Assembly: GCF_033807575.1 (NCBI RefSeq)
Contig: NC_084725.1
Coordinates: forward strand, 10,575,001-10,639,000
Source of the DNA: Cydia pomonella
Taxonomy: Eukaryota > Arthropoda > Insecta > Lepidoptera > Tortricidae
Reading direction: 5' to 3'
DNA length: 64,000 bases
Below the pieces are notes generated by a model. The model was given only the letters and a program-made list of their open reading frames with translations, was not told the origin of the DNA and did no database searches. Position 1 is the stretch's first letter. Each line of letters opens with the position of its first letter. Shown here piece by piece: positions 53,905 through 64,000 of this stretch. Position numbers and translations under genes: made by a program.

Positions 53905-54085
53905 GAATTTTGTTGATGGACGGAGAGCGGATGGTAGACCCAAAAAACGATGGATGGATTGTGTGAAAGAGGATATGAGAAAGAAAGGAGTGAGTGCTGA
54001 GGTGACGAAAGATAGAGGAGAATGGAAGAGAAGAACATGTTGTGCCGACCCCACATAACGTGGGATAAGGGCAAGAGGAAGAAGG
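53905..54085 (+). pseudogene. RTE-type LINE ORF C-terminus
   Basis: The frame reads GGRPKKRWMDCVKEDMRKKG, then VTKDRGEWKRRTCCADPT and a stop, with a GGAAGAAGGA tail. Same family as 60-178 but longer. Confidence 0.8.
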
Positions 54086-54551
54086 AGAGGAGAATTTTGT
54101 TTTATTTAATCGTATGGCGCACGATGAAGGGCTTCGAAAAAAGGTAGGTAGTGTCCTCGCACTTCGCTTGGCTCGTCTTGGCGATATAGGATATTATGGT
54201 CTGTAAATATGATCAGGAATACACTATTAAAATCTTTCGGTTTCCTCGTGAAACACCGTGTGTAGGTACTAAGGACACATGCCATACAGGCAGACTAAGT
54301 TAGCTTGTTAACAGCACTAGCCAGGCAGTCCCTTGAGAATGCTAGGGAAATTCGATCAGGTGCCGATTAAGCTTAGTGCCGTGAGATTAAGCCTAGTATG
54401 CCTAGCATGATTACGCAAAGGTCTCAGTTCGCCTATTAGATATAATACAATCACTGTTGGCCGAAGGTTAATTAGAATTGAACATTAACCATTACAAATT
54501 GAACTGTAAACTGTAACCGTCCGTTACTGTTTACGGTTCGGCCAACACTGA
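54086..54551. other. No gene recognised
   Basis: Includes the weak third copy of the 52,266 repeat near 54,300 and a short AACTGTAAACTGTAACCG stretch that is AT-rich and non-coding. Confidence 0.35.
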
Positions 54552-54690
54552 TTACAGGGGGCCTACCGCGAAAACCGAAATTCGCAAATTGCGGGGATCT
54601 TTCTCTTTTACTCTCACTAAGACGTAATTAGAGTGACAGAGAAAAATGTCCGCAATTGACGAACTTCGATTTTCGCGGTTATAGCCCAGT
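54552..54690. mobile_element. Palindromic MITE, CCTACCGCGAAA family
   Basis: CAGGGGGCCTACCGCGAAAA pairs with TTTCGCGGTTATAGCCC. Inner blocks GAAATTCGCAAATTGCGG and CCGCAATTGACGAACTTCG also pair. Related to 36,155-36,266. Confidence 0.6.
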
Positions 54691-54714
54691 TTACAATACC
54701 TATACAGAAATATA

Positions 54715-54790
54715 AACACAGACAGTTGGATAGAGGTAAAAACAGGCGGTCTTATCGCTTAAGAGCGAGCTCTTCCAGACAACTTTTGGG
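54715..54790 (-). mobile_element. LINE 3' tail scrap
   Basis: GGCGGTCTTATCGCTTAAGA and GAGCTCTTCCAGACAACTTT resemble the nested LINE tail at 42,284-42,410. Confidence 0.4.
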
Positions 54791-55703
54791 TAGCGTCTAT
54801 ATGTACTACTAGTGTGCATTTTTAACGCGGGTCTTCAAATCAATCAATCAATCAATTCATTTATTTCAGGTTAAAATAGGTCCATAAAGTTTGTTAGTAA
54901 TTACTTCTACTAGATCAGATTATATGTATATACATTGAATTTTTTCAAAACATAAAACTGTAATTGAAATAATATATGTATATAATGTGACTGCTATACC
55001 CGACTGAAGGTACATATACTCGTAGTTCACCTTGTATACAGTATGTCTCACACCATGGGGCTTTAAATGCAGAGTTCGATTCAACTCGCTAAATCGAGCT
55101 ACTTTTACTATGGAACCAACCCCGAAATCACGACAAAATTGTTGGCTTCTAGCTAAAAACACCATTCATAATTAAATAAAGGATTTAATACATAAAAACA
55201 CTGAAGACGACGTCATGGGTCATGGCAGACGATCCTCGTCTGACATTTCGGGCGCGTCAATAGTGATTCGACACCAACCGTGGGCTGCACTCGAGCAAAC
55301 CACATAATCGGTTATCAATAGAAAACATCGACATCTGATCAGCCGAAATGTATGAAATAACCAAAAGAATCACTCGCTCAGCTCACTCACTCAATCAGCG
55401 AGTAGAATCGAGCCCAGCATTTAAAGCCTCATGATGGGAGACACCCTGTATACATTCCCTATACATGTTTATTATTTAATTAACAAAATACATAACCCTC
55501 CAAACCAGCTTAAACTCGCAAACTTGCCCGAAACAGTCAAGTCAAATTTCTAAAACTCCATAACAAAGTTACAACTACCCTCACCTCAGGGTAACATGCT
55601 TAGCCAACTTGAAGGCCTTTTCGGTGACGTGGAAACGGGCGTGTGAAGAGAATGGGAGCCTAGTATTTATTACAAGCTTTCAACTTGCCCTGTTAGTGAT
55701 TAG
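54791..55703. other. No gene recognised
   Basis: Contains a (AATC)n-like stretch at 54,838-54,856 and a MITE-type end GGGAGACACCCTGTATAC at 55,436. Nothing else supported. Confidence 0.35.
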
Positions 55704-56133
55704 TACCTATAAAGAGAATTTGAAATAGAGGTATAATGTCAAAGAAAACATTGTAGCCACATAAATTTACTGCCATCTTTCTACACATGATTGAAACTTT
55801 TAGAACGCCTTTGACTTTGATCCTTATTTTTTCACTGATATGCGTTAAATTTGTTAAATATCATAAAGTGGCACCATCTTACCGGGCACAACCTAAAGGT
55901 TATGGCGCCATCGCTCGAAACGATGCTGCCATACCTTTGGCCTTTGATCTATTAGATGGCGCCACTTTTTGATATCTAATAAATTTTACACATCAGTAAA
56001 ATAATATTTAAGGATCAAAGTCAAATGGCGTTCTAAAAGTTTTAATCATGTGTCGAAAGATGGCAATAAATTTATGTGGCCACAAAGTTTTCTTTGAATT
56101 GACACCTCTATTTCAAATTATCTTTGGTATCTA
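55704..56133. mobile_element. Long foldback MITE
   Basis: The arms of about 170 bp share AATTTGAAATAGAGGT, AAACTTTTAGAACGCCTTTG (right arm inverse with one change) and GATCAAAGTCAAA-type blocks. The loop region carries TGGCGCCATC/GATGGCGCCAC. No coding potential. Confidence 0.75.
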
Positions 56134-56356
56134 TCTGTTTCTCTATCACTCTTCCATATTAGTGCGATAGAGACACAGCGTTTCGTTGTCGTAGCGCAAA
56201 CGATTGTTTTCGGGCCTAAGTTTTTTGATCACCATACTGTAAAATTCAGTTTTTAGTGAAAACGCGTTTTCACTGCGGAGATACGGGAAACGAGATTTAA
56301 CTTGGGAAAATGCGTTTTCATTAAAAACGGGTATAACGATGACATAATACACTTAT

Positions 56357-56831
56357 ACAGGGTGACCATAGCCATTGGACAAACCCTGAAATCCCACGTA
56401 GGGTGACTTCTCAGGAATGCCCTGACGTTACTATTTTTTTAATTAGAACAAAAGATAAAAAATATTTTTTTCGTCCAAAAGTTATTTGCAATAATCGACA
56501 ACAAAAAGAAACACACTGTGTTAATCTTTGGCAGTGTTTTTGACAATTTGTTCGAAATATTTGATAAAGACCACGTTTTTCAAAAGTCAGAAGCTTATTA
56601 GTGTCCTAAATAAAAAAGATAATCAAAAAGGTCGAAGAAGGTTCCATCCTATTCTTTAAGGTATTACCTTAGGAGCTACTAACACATACAGGCTGCTCCA
56701 AAGTAAAAAATGGTAATTTGTTAATTTCTTCGAAACCGCTACACCGGTTGTTATGATACTTTGTACACTGGTTCTAAATACCCTAATGCATATGTACATT
56801 TCGGCTTTGTCCAATGGCTAGGGACACACTG
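56357..56831. mobile_element. TA-flanked MITE, CAGGGTGACCATAGCC family
   Basis: CAGGGTGACCATAGCCATTG (continuing GACAAA) pairs with TTTGTCCAATGGCTAGGGAC...CACTG at the right. TA lies at 56,355-56,356 and 56,832-56,833. It is 475 bp with no ORF. Confidence 0.75.
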
Positions 56832-56869
56832 TATAATACCTTCATAGCCGTAGTTGTTAACCGGTTTCC

Positions 56870-56906
56870 TTGCGATGTTTTTCCTTCACCAAAAAGCAAT
56901 TCGTAA
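56870..56906 (-). mobile_element. SINE body scrap
   Basis: CCGGTTTCCTTGCGATGTTT and TTCCTTCACCAAAAAGCAAT are the inverse of the body of the 3,377-3,722 SINE. Confidence 0.5.
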
Positions 56907-57460
56907 ATTTTAAGAATTGATGTTATCAGTAAAATTTAAACATCATTTTTCTTTCATCTTTACAAACATACAAAACCCTAGTAAATCCCCAGAACCATTT
57001 CAGCATTATATTGCTGTACTAAACAGGGCGTAAGTTTCTTCTTCAAAAGATGGCACTTAAGACGTTTTCAAATATATTTATTAACTACAAAAAGTCGCAA
57101 ACGTCTTCGTCAAAAGATGTCGCTTAAGGCGTTTCTAAATACCCCTATTCAGGGGTTAATAACCCGTGGTCTAACTCAGATTTATAGTTCTAATAACTGT
57201 GGTATATGACGCGTTGTGCGTGTGAGTTATTGGTAGCGGGTTCGTTCGGTTGAGGACAACATATTGTGATTCAGAGATTGGGCGACAAATTTTATATTTA
57301 TAAGTCAATAGGTATACTTAATTGAGTTAATTGTTATTGTAGACTGGAGAAGGTGGTTTTGTTTTACCTAAAATACAGCAGAAATAGTATTTTTATTGCT
57401 CACCGCTATCAATAGAAACGTCACATAAAATTATTACAAATTATATGCGTAGTTGCGGTC
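56907..57460. other. No feature recognised
   Basis: Two similar phrases (CTTCAAAAGATGGCACTTAA at 57,040 and CGTCAAAAGATGTCGCTTAA at 57,109) make a weak direct repeat. No gene. Confidence 0.35.
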
Positions 57461-57652
57461 AAAAATGTGAAATGAACGCGCGACGCGAGAACGGCAGCTA
57501 ACACGTAACACGTTCGATCGGATTGGCTTGTTCGACCGGCGAACCCTAACCTCGCTCTGCTCCGCCCCCTGCCCCGCCTTCACCCCCGCATATTGAACGA
57601 TCGACGCGACGCCAACTGCCATCTCAGTTTAGTCTGCGCCCAGCGCTGTTTC
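57461..57652 (+). promoter_or_regulatory. CG-rich promoter-like region
   Basis: This 190-bp stretch is far richer in G, C and CG dinucleotides than the surroundings (GAACGCGCGACGCGAGAACG, CCGCCCCCTGCCCCGCC). It ends with ATCTCAGTTTAGT, an arthropod initiator-like TCAGT, about 20-30 bp before the leader exon ATG. It is placed about 0.6 kb upstream of the 455-residue ORF on the same strand. Confidence 0.5.
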
Positions 57653-57702
57653 ATGGTGGACCTGCGTTTCTACGCCCTGTTGTCTTATTACGGACTAATT
57701 AG
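57653..57702 (+). CDS. Leader exon with short ORF
   Basis: From ATGG the frame reads MVDLRFYALLSYYGLI and then a donor AG|GTGAGA. Spliced to the acceptor TTTTCTCAG|G at 58,250/58,251 it adds a few residues and stops at TAA in 58,263-58,266, directly before the ATG of the main ORF. It is therefore either a 22-codon upstream ORF in the 5' leader or the first exon of another isoform whose next exon I cannot see. Confidence 0.4.
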
Positions 57703-57829
57703 GTGAGATTCTGTGTTTAATTGTTTATTTTATCTCCATAACGTGGTGTTTGTTGTATTTAAATGTTTTTTGTATGGAAAATTCCTTTATAATGGAATAA
57801 ATTGATGATGTTATTCATAACAAACCATC

Positions 57830-57955
57830 ATCGGCTGTATCACGGTTACATTTTTATCATTTGTCACTATGCCTGTCACGTTCTAACAAGTATGTGAGTG
57901 CGAAAGTGACAGGCATAGTGACAAGTGATAAAAATGCGACGGTGCTCCAGCCGCA
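57830..57955. mobile_element. Long hairpin MITE in the leader intron
   Basis: ACATTTTTATCATTTGTCAC (and onward TATGCCTGTCAC) pairs with GTGACAGGCATAGTGACAAG (and onward TGATAAAAATG) with few mismatches. The outer CGGCTGTATCAC / GTGCTCCAGCCG also pair. The stem is about 50 bp around a 26-bp loop. I favour a MITE over a microRNA precursor because the pairing is nearly perfect along the whole arm. Confidence 0.65.
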
Positions 57956-58267
57956 AGCAAGCACTCGCTCGCAGGCCATTATAATATTATGAGATACCAT
58001 GCAATGTTTTGTTAACATTTAAACAAAAAAATATCCATACCTTCAATCGTACCATACGTACGTCCGTGTACGTGTGCGCGTGTATGACTGTTGTAATTTC
58101 ACCTTGGTAAAAAAAGTTTTAGTAATAATGATTACTAGGTATTTATTAGAGATGCCACGAATTTTAGGCGACTATTCGATTTTCGGCCTATTCGTCCACT
58201 TATTCTTCCAATATTTTATAATATTATACCGTATTTTTTTATTTTCTCAGGTTAGAACAAGACTAAA

Positions 58268-59635
58268 ATGAATTATACAAAAAAAGTTCAACTAACTCAT
58301 ATGGATCAAATGGTAAAAGACGCGCATTTGGTTGATTTGCGAATGAAACTAAAGATGGCAGAACAAATATCAAAGTTTACCAAAATGCCTATAAAATTGA
58401 CCGTTGCCCCTAATGCTGCTCTTCTCGATATAAATGAAAACATTTATAATAAACTCAGTGATCGAGTAGAAACTATGAAGACCCGGGAATTTAAACATCT
58501 TCGGAAATTTTACCTGCAGAAGCAAATGTTAGTCAACGAAGATCAGAACAAATTTTCTTACATGGACATCAGAGAATTCCTAATAGAACACTACGTTGAG
58601 AAACAAGAAATCCCCACAATGGAAAAACTCATTGTCGATCTGGAACTCAAAACTATATGTTGTGACAGCGATACTCTTAATTATTATCTCAAAAATCACG
58701 GATTTATTTGGAGAAACCTCCCAGGAACGAAAAAAAACCTCCTTATTGAGCGTCCGAAAAGAGTCGCAGATAGATATAGATATTTCAAAAAGTTAAAACA
58801 ATATAGATCAGAGAACAGAGACGTAGTTTATATAGAAGAATTTTATAACAATATTTACCCCAACCATGAGAACATTCCCAAAAAACAAGTTCGTAAATGG
58901 TGCATTGCAGCAATTACAGAAAACTCGTTAATTAAAGCGGGGACATATATGTATCCGACAGTTCCAGGAGTCGATTTGTATGTGTGGCTTAAAGATGAAT
59001 TGATGCCGTTGCTGCCGAAGAACTCAGTCGTGGTAGTTGAAGAAAAGACAAATAAAGAAGTGGATGATTATCAGTTTCCTAATGCATTTAACAGCAAGGA
59101 TGAAATAAAAGATTGGTTATACGTAAATAACGTTCCTTTTGCAGAAAATATGCATAAAGCTGAATTAATGACACTCGTGGATAAATTCACGAAAGAAAGA
59201 GGAGTAATTTTGGAAGAGATTTTAAAGTCGCACGGACACGAAGTGTTGCGTAAACAAAAAGGCTTCCCAAATTTAAGTGTGATTGCACCTTTAACAAAAC
59301 ATATGCAAGATATTTATAAGAAAGCACTAGAAGGTGGATCCAAAGGAAAGGATGGAGGAAGATTAATCGATGCCTTAAAAGGTTGCACTGTTGAACAATG
59401 GAAAAAGATGTTTGACGCCGTTAAAGTGGAGGAAGACAGGATTCTCCGTGAAGATCTTTTACTGGAAGAAATAATAGATAAATTGATTACTATGATTTCA
59501 CAGGAGGGTTTGGAGAAAAACCAGTGTTTAGATAATTTTGAACAAGACCTAGACTATTATGTTTTCGAGAAAAAGCTCATAAATTATAACAAAACCGGTT
59601 ATCGATGTGTAGTTTCACATAGAAATATAATATAA
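58268..59635 (+). CDS. DDE-transposase-derived protein without catalytic acids
   Basis: An intact 455-residue ORF, most likely spliced to the leader exon at 57,653-57,702. Residues about 97-150 resemble the second helix-turn-helix of IS630/Tc1-like transposases (IPTMEKLIVDLELK...LKNHGFIWR). RYRYFKKLKQYRSENRDVVY leads to IEE at 189-191, where active enzymes have IDE. LYVWLKDELMPLLPKNSVVV is followed by EE (258-259) in place of DN. A WL...NMHKAELMTLV segment and ILKSHGHEVLR precede FPNLSVIA (333-340), where active relatives have HP(D/E)LNPIE. The region between the first two blocks is shorter than usual. All three catalytic positions are changed, yet the frame is open, which suggests a host gene derived from a transposase. 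No TIRs flank it. Confidence 0.65.
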   Translation: MNYTKKVQLTHMDQMVKDAHLVDLRMKLKMAEQISKFTKMPIKLTVAPNAALLDINENIYNKLSDRVETMKTREFKHLRKFYLQKQMLVNEDQNKFSYMDIREFLIEHYVEKQEIPTMEKLIVDLELKTICCDSDTLNYYLKNHGFIWRNLPGTKKNLLIERPKRVADRYRYFKKLKQYRSENRDVVYIEEFYNNIYPNHENIPKKQVRKWCIAAITENSLIKAGTYMYPTVPGVDLYVWLKDELMPLLPKNSVVVVEEKTNKEVDDYQFPNAFNSKDEIKDWLYVNNVPFAENMHKAELMTLVDKFTKERGVILEEILKSHGHEVLRKQKGFPNLSVIAPLTKHMQDIYKKALEGGSKGKDGGRLIDALKGCTVEQWKKMFDAVKVEEDRILREDLLLEEIIDKLITMISQEGLEKNQCLDNFEQDLDYYVFEKKLINYNKTGYRCVVSHRNII

Positions 59636-59676
59636 GAAACTATTTTTTTATGTTCATTTTTTATGTTTTTATAATT

Positions 59677-59725
59677 CACTCCGATACAAATATACAGTGT
59701 GCGCGCTTTAGGTATTGACAGCCTC
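59677..59725 (-). mobile_element. Terminal scrap of the TTAA-type MITE
   Basis: The last 49 bp of the 33,292-type MITE, with TTAA after them, lie 40 bp beyond the stop codon of the 455-residue ORF. The following GACCCGTTACAAACTAAATA also follows the complete copy at 61,092, so flank and MITE end are duplicated together. Confidence 0.7.
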
Positions 59726-59759
59726 TTAAGACCCGTTACAAACTAAATAAATAAACCTA

Positions 59760-60651
59760 AATATACACCGTGTTTTTTTTTCGTTAATTTCAAGGATGCA
59801 TTCCTTCAGCTTAAATTAAGTAACTTTCTCAATGACACCGGTATTCTAATTAACTCCATCTCAGAGATAATCAATCATTTATTTTCATCTTAAAGGGCCC
59901 TTACGAGCTTATACACTTGCCTTACGAGCCTGTTTATGTGTTGATTAGTGTTTAGTACGAGTTGAATACTTTTGCTCTTAATCATAAGTACTATCTCGGA
60001 CGATTGTTGTTCGAAATGACATTGATATGTCACAATTTTCAATTGTTTAGTTGAATTAAATGTTATGCCCGTGTTACAACAACCCCATATGCAACATTTA
60101 ATTACTTTTTATAAAAAAAAAAAATATTTCTTATATTTGAAAATTAACTATGACATTTAATTTCCTTAAACATACTTACCCCGGCGTTAACAGAATTCAA
60201 TAAAAATACGCTGTATAGTTTAATTAGTATCTCATGTTTTTCTTGATATTGGTCAGCAATAAAGAATACCTATTTGTATTGTATTTTATTGTACCTTGTC
60301 TGAATTTATAAGGCTAAGCGATACAAACACTTTGTTCCTTATAGTTATCAAAGATAACTCTGTCCAAAAGCCTGATTTTAAACCTAAAATGTCGTTAACG
60401 TTATATGCTTTAATAACAATATTTATTATTACTGGATGAAAATCGGACCTTATTTGTGCAAAATCTCTTCTATAAACTGACTTGCCGATGCAAAGTTACA
60501 GAAAGAGAATAAAATAAATGAAATATTCTTAGACCTATTACAATTTAATGGTTTCCAAATCCGTGTCTTTACCGGGCTATTAGGCTAAAGTGTAGTTTGC
60601 TTTCCTCTTAAAAGACCTTTCCTGTCACAAGAGACAACACCCTTAAAAGTC
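59760..60651. other. No feature recognised
   Basis: Nothing supported; AATAAA-like strings at 59,742-59,752 could serve the 455-residue ORF as polyadenylation signals. Confidence 0.35.
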
Positions 60652-60655
60652 TTAA

Positions 60656-61087
60656 GAGGCTGTCAACACCCAATGTCCTTGAAATTGATGTTACTTAAAC
60701 AGTTTTTTAAGAAAAACTATTTGTTTTAGTCAAGTAAGAAAAATATATGTTCATATTAATTATATTTCAAAGACCGTGGTTGTACTCGATACATGATTGA
60801 ACGAAATCGGCTCGATAGAAAATATTTGCAAAGATTGGTCTTAAAATCACAATTAAACGGTTTTATGTCTTTATTGTTTTGACTTATGGGTCTGCAATTT
60901 AAATCACAATTTCAAAACATTTATATCTAAACCGCTATTGAGTAAAATATTACACTAATAATCCACTTTTTTTATTTAAATATTTTTCTTATTATTCCCT
61001 TGCCCAGGCCCAGTAACATGCGACAGTGCTATCTCATTTACTCCGATACAAATAGACAGTGTGCGCGCTTTAGGTATTGACAGCCTC
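60656..61087 (-). mobile_element. TTAA-type MITE, complete
   Basis: 432 bp with GAGGCTGTCAACACC and GGTATTGACAGCCTC ends and TTAA at 60,652-60,655 and 61,088-61,091. Very close to the 33,292 copy. Confidence 0.85.
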
Positions 61088-61091
61088 TTAA

Positions 61092-63285
61092 AACCCGTAA
61101 CAAACTAAATAAATAAACAAATTATCCCGATCTCCCTAATTAAGCAAAACCTTTGTTGCTCCCATCGAAACACATGAACTGAAACCTGTGTTCCGCCGAG
61201 CATCGCTGATAGTGATAACCCATCGCCAATACCTTGGGTTAATTAAAATTAAAACCTACTTCCTAAGCCGACTTACCCATGCCTAAGGGATAACATCTTA
61301 TAACAAACACGACCCAAAACACACCCTTTCACAAAGGCAATAAAGTTTCAAATCCCTCGCGACGACAATAGAACTTGAACGGTAATTTTCAATTGTAACT
61401 GCGAAGTCGTTCTAAAGCTAAAACTGGCGAACGAATTTAATCACCGAAGTAAAGTAAGTTCACTTACACGAAAAAGAAGGTTCTTATTTGAATGGCACGC
61501 GGAAAGCAGACGGCATTACTCGATTAAAGAATCCTAATCGAAGCCTGTAGAATTCGGTGCATTTTATCCATCGACTGAAATTCAACTTAGTCGCGTTAGT
61601 TTTAAAGTTCAAATTCGCTTGTAAGTCTTTTAGGAATTTTTAAAATGGGACTTGCATTTTATGTATGCTTAGCGCTTGGATAACGGATTTTTCGAGAATA
61701 TTCGCGAATTATGTCGTTATGAGATAGCAGTCCCAATACGCGTTAAGTCAAGTGAAAAATTGTTTTCGCATTTAAATTTGTAATGTACCTAGTCGTGGAA
61801 TTTAAATTGATCCTTAAATTTATTTTAAGTAGGGGCTTGTTCTGTGAATTGAGGCTCTCGTTCTCGTAGGACAATTTCAATAGGATGAAATTGAAATTAG
61901 ATGCCTAAATCTTTATTTTACCTTTTTATGTTCTCAAGCGAAATCTATTAAATATACTTTCTTAGAAAAACGATGCCAAAGGCCTCATAATTGATCTGAA
62001 TGGCATTGAATACTTACAGTAAATTTATTTACCTTCTATTTTTGCCTTGAACGCTTCAATTGATAAGTAAACGCTCATCTCTGAGGACCTAGCCTAGCCT
62101 AGTAAGTACAATCATTTTAAAGTGTAAGTAAAAGTAAAAATATTTCCGTTTTTCCGAAAGTCAGAACTTGGTCTCCGCTTGACGCCATACGCGGCGTACA
62201 GCTTCAAGAGAAATTCCTATGTTTTGAACAGCGTGCACTGAGACTGGCGTTAAGGCAGGAAATTAGAAAGAAAGAAACATATGGCAAAACTTGCGCCGGA
62301 AGATATGGTCACAACGCGGGTTAAAGCCTTTGTAAGAGGCTATTTCCCACGTGATTTTATACTTTCATGACTTTTCTGTCTTTCTTAAACGTTTTTATAA
62401 TTCTATTGAATAATAAAAACATAATAATTTCTTTTGTGACGAGTTAATAAACTAAAACAGAACTGCAGTTTGGCAGATGAGTGCTTATTACACTGTAATC
62501 TTAAATGGGAATCTGCCTCATAATTATCGTGGACGCGAAATCAATTAGCAGTGTTAGCACACTCACAATGTGACGCTGCACACAGCGTACGCCTACTAGC
62601 CTAAGAAACAGCTGAGCTATTCAAACATAGATGGTAGGATCCTATAGATATGCCTTAACGCGTGCGCCCGTGAGGGACAGAACATATGTAATGCGACAAA
62701 ATTCAAAACACCTTTTAACATTCCTCACAACACAATATACCAAAAACAGTCTACGAAATTTGGTCGGGTTATGTGTAATAAACAAATGTGAGACTGAAAC
62801 AAATAATAATAGCGCTTACTCTGCTTCTCCTACTGAAAGTTCCATAAGTGGATCTCGTTCAGCCGCGTCCCTCCCTCCCCCATTTCATCCCTATATTATT
62901 GTACCTCTATGTATTCAAAGTAATATAAAGTTGTGCCGTAACAGCAAGTTATTAGCATTAGTAAGTGTTCCGGGAAATAGTTCCGGAGCCATACATAGTT
63001 ATAATGTGCACGTTCCCATTTCTCTGAAACGCTCATATCCTTAGCTTCCTTCCTGGGGCTGTCTTGAGCTGTGAAGAAAGTTATACATTCCTTATGCATA
63101 AGTTCACATATATTGGAATAGCCGAGGCCGCGTCATTTAAGAGGGAAGAATAGCTTTGCGATATTGCGATCCTAACGAAACGGTAGTTTTTCTATGAAAT
63201 TTCCATTTCGGGAGAAAACGGTTTCCACTAACTAAATCTTAACAAATCACTTGATTTTGATGTCGATCGCTTCAGCATTATATAT
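61092..63285. other. No gene recognised
   Basis: About 2.2 kb. A 137-residue frame at 62,631-63,044 has no recognisable motif or codon pattern, and I do not call it a gene. No repeat boundaries were seen. Confidence 0.4.
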
Positions 63286-63367
63286 ACTAGGTTTATAGGT
63301 TTCGCTTTAAAATAGTTATTTTTTGTTTCGCAAATTTTGAAAAAAAAGGAAAACCTATAAACCTAGT
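63286..63367. repeat. Short inverted repeat
   Basis: ACTAGGTTTATAGGTTT and AAACCTATAAACCTAGT are perfect inverted 17-mers separated by about 48 bp; likely a small MITE or hairpin. Confidence 0.6.
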
Positions 63368-64000
63368 TTTTCATTGTGTCAATAACATACTAAAAATCAT
63401 GGAGAATTGAAAATATTTAGAAGTGAAAAACATTTTCTCTTTTTGTATTGATGAGTACGTGGTATTCCCTCTTAACGTTATGGACGTTTGTTTCAAAAAC
63501 ATAAAATGGAATTTGATTGTACAACAAAAAACTTATGAATCATCAGGTGACAACTAAAATACATTAGTTACGAAAAAAATCAACCTTGTTTTGATAAGTA
63601 CTAGTATCTAAAAAAGAAAAAGAATAGTTCAATAGAAAAAACAAAGAATGTAAACAAATATGACAGATTTTGTTTAGAATTTGACGTATAACCTAAAAGT
63701 TTTACGGTGGATGTATTCATTGAATATATTTGAACTAGTAATTGATATAAATAAATAAAAGTACATGAAACTGTTGATAAAATCAGTTTTGTCCACAAAA
63801 GCAGTTTAGATTGGGAAGAAATGAAGGTAAATTGTTTTTTTTTGTTACATTACTTGTCTATTGAACTCCGCTTTATGTCTTTAGATAATTTTTAATTCCA
63901 GTGCTTTCTTTTGTGACATAATTTATTCATATTTTAACTAAGTAGGTATAATTATTATACTTACTGCAATCTTCATTGTATCAATAATTTTCCGAAGTAC
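63368..64000. other. No feature recognised
   Basis: AT-rich; nothing supported. Confidence 0.35.

Noticed and set aside
57830..57955. microRNA gene
   Set aside because: Pairing is nearly perfect along more than 30 bp on each arm and extends further, as in a MITE, not a typical animal pre-miRNA with bulges.
62631..63044. 137-residue protein
   Set aside because: No motif, no splice context, low-complexity Ser/Pro patch, and an equally long frame on the other strand. It looks like chance.

Overview
This is an AT-rich eukaryotic window, most likely from a moth or butterfly. I infer that from the repeats: many short 3' ends of RTE-, CR1/Jockey- and R4/Dong-type LINEs, tRNA-derived SINEs, Helitron-like ends finishing in CTAG, and dense palindromic MITEs of kinds I know from lepidopteran genomes. 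No sequence outside the window could be checked. There is no sign of bacterial organisation. Most of the window is transposon sediment with little conventional coding sequence.

Layout. 0-22 kb: LINE and SINE fragments, two TA-flanked MITE families, and five hAT-type MITEs with visible 8-bp target duplications; no convincing gene. 22.5-23.8 kb: a 1.28-kb DNA transposon with about 32-bp terminal inverted repeats that keeps only the two-exon 5' part of its transposase gene. 27.1-31.5 kb: a TTAA-flanked MITE split by a 3.9-kb stack of R4/Dong-type LINE copies, each ending in an (ATT/TAA) repeat. 32-41 kb: more MITEs, SINEs and LINE ends, several nested inside one another.

41.18-51.71 kb: a putative, almost complete 10.5-kb CACTA/EnSpm-like element. 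It has CACTG...CAGTG ends, TA flanks, a 13-copy tandem array near one end, and two genes in tandem on the minus strand. The first is a six-exon gene that I reassembled from splice sites; it encodes a 540-residue protein with an N-terminal SAM domain. The second encodes a C2H2-finger segment followed by a 699-residue transposase-like protein, with a one-base frame offset between the two parts. This is the best candidate in the window for an undescribed system: a two-gene animal CACTA-type element with a SAM-domain accessory protein.

51.7-64 kb: repeats, then a CpG-rich promoter-like stretch (about 57.46-57.65 kb), a short spliced leader exon with an upstream ORF, and an intact 455-residue ORF (58,268-59,635). 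That ORF is built like an IS630/Tc1-type DDE transposase, but none of its three catalytic positions is acidic as expected, which suggests a domesticated gene. The last 4 kb hold one more TTAA MITE and otherwise nothing I can call.
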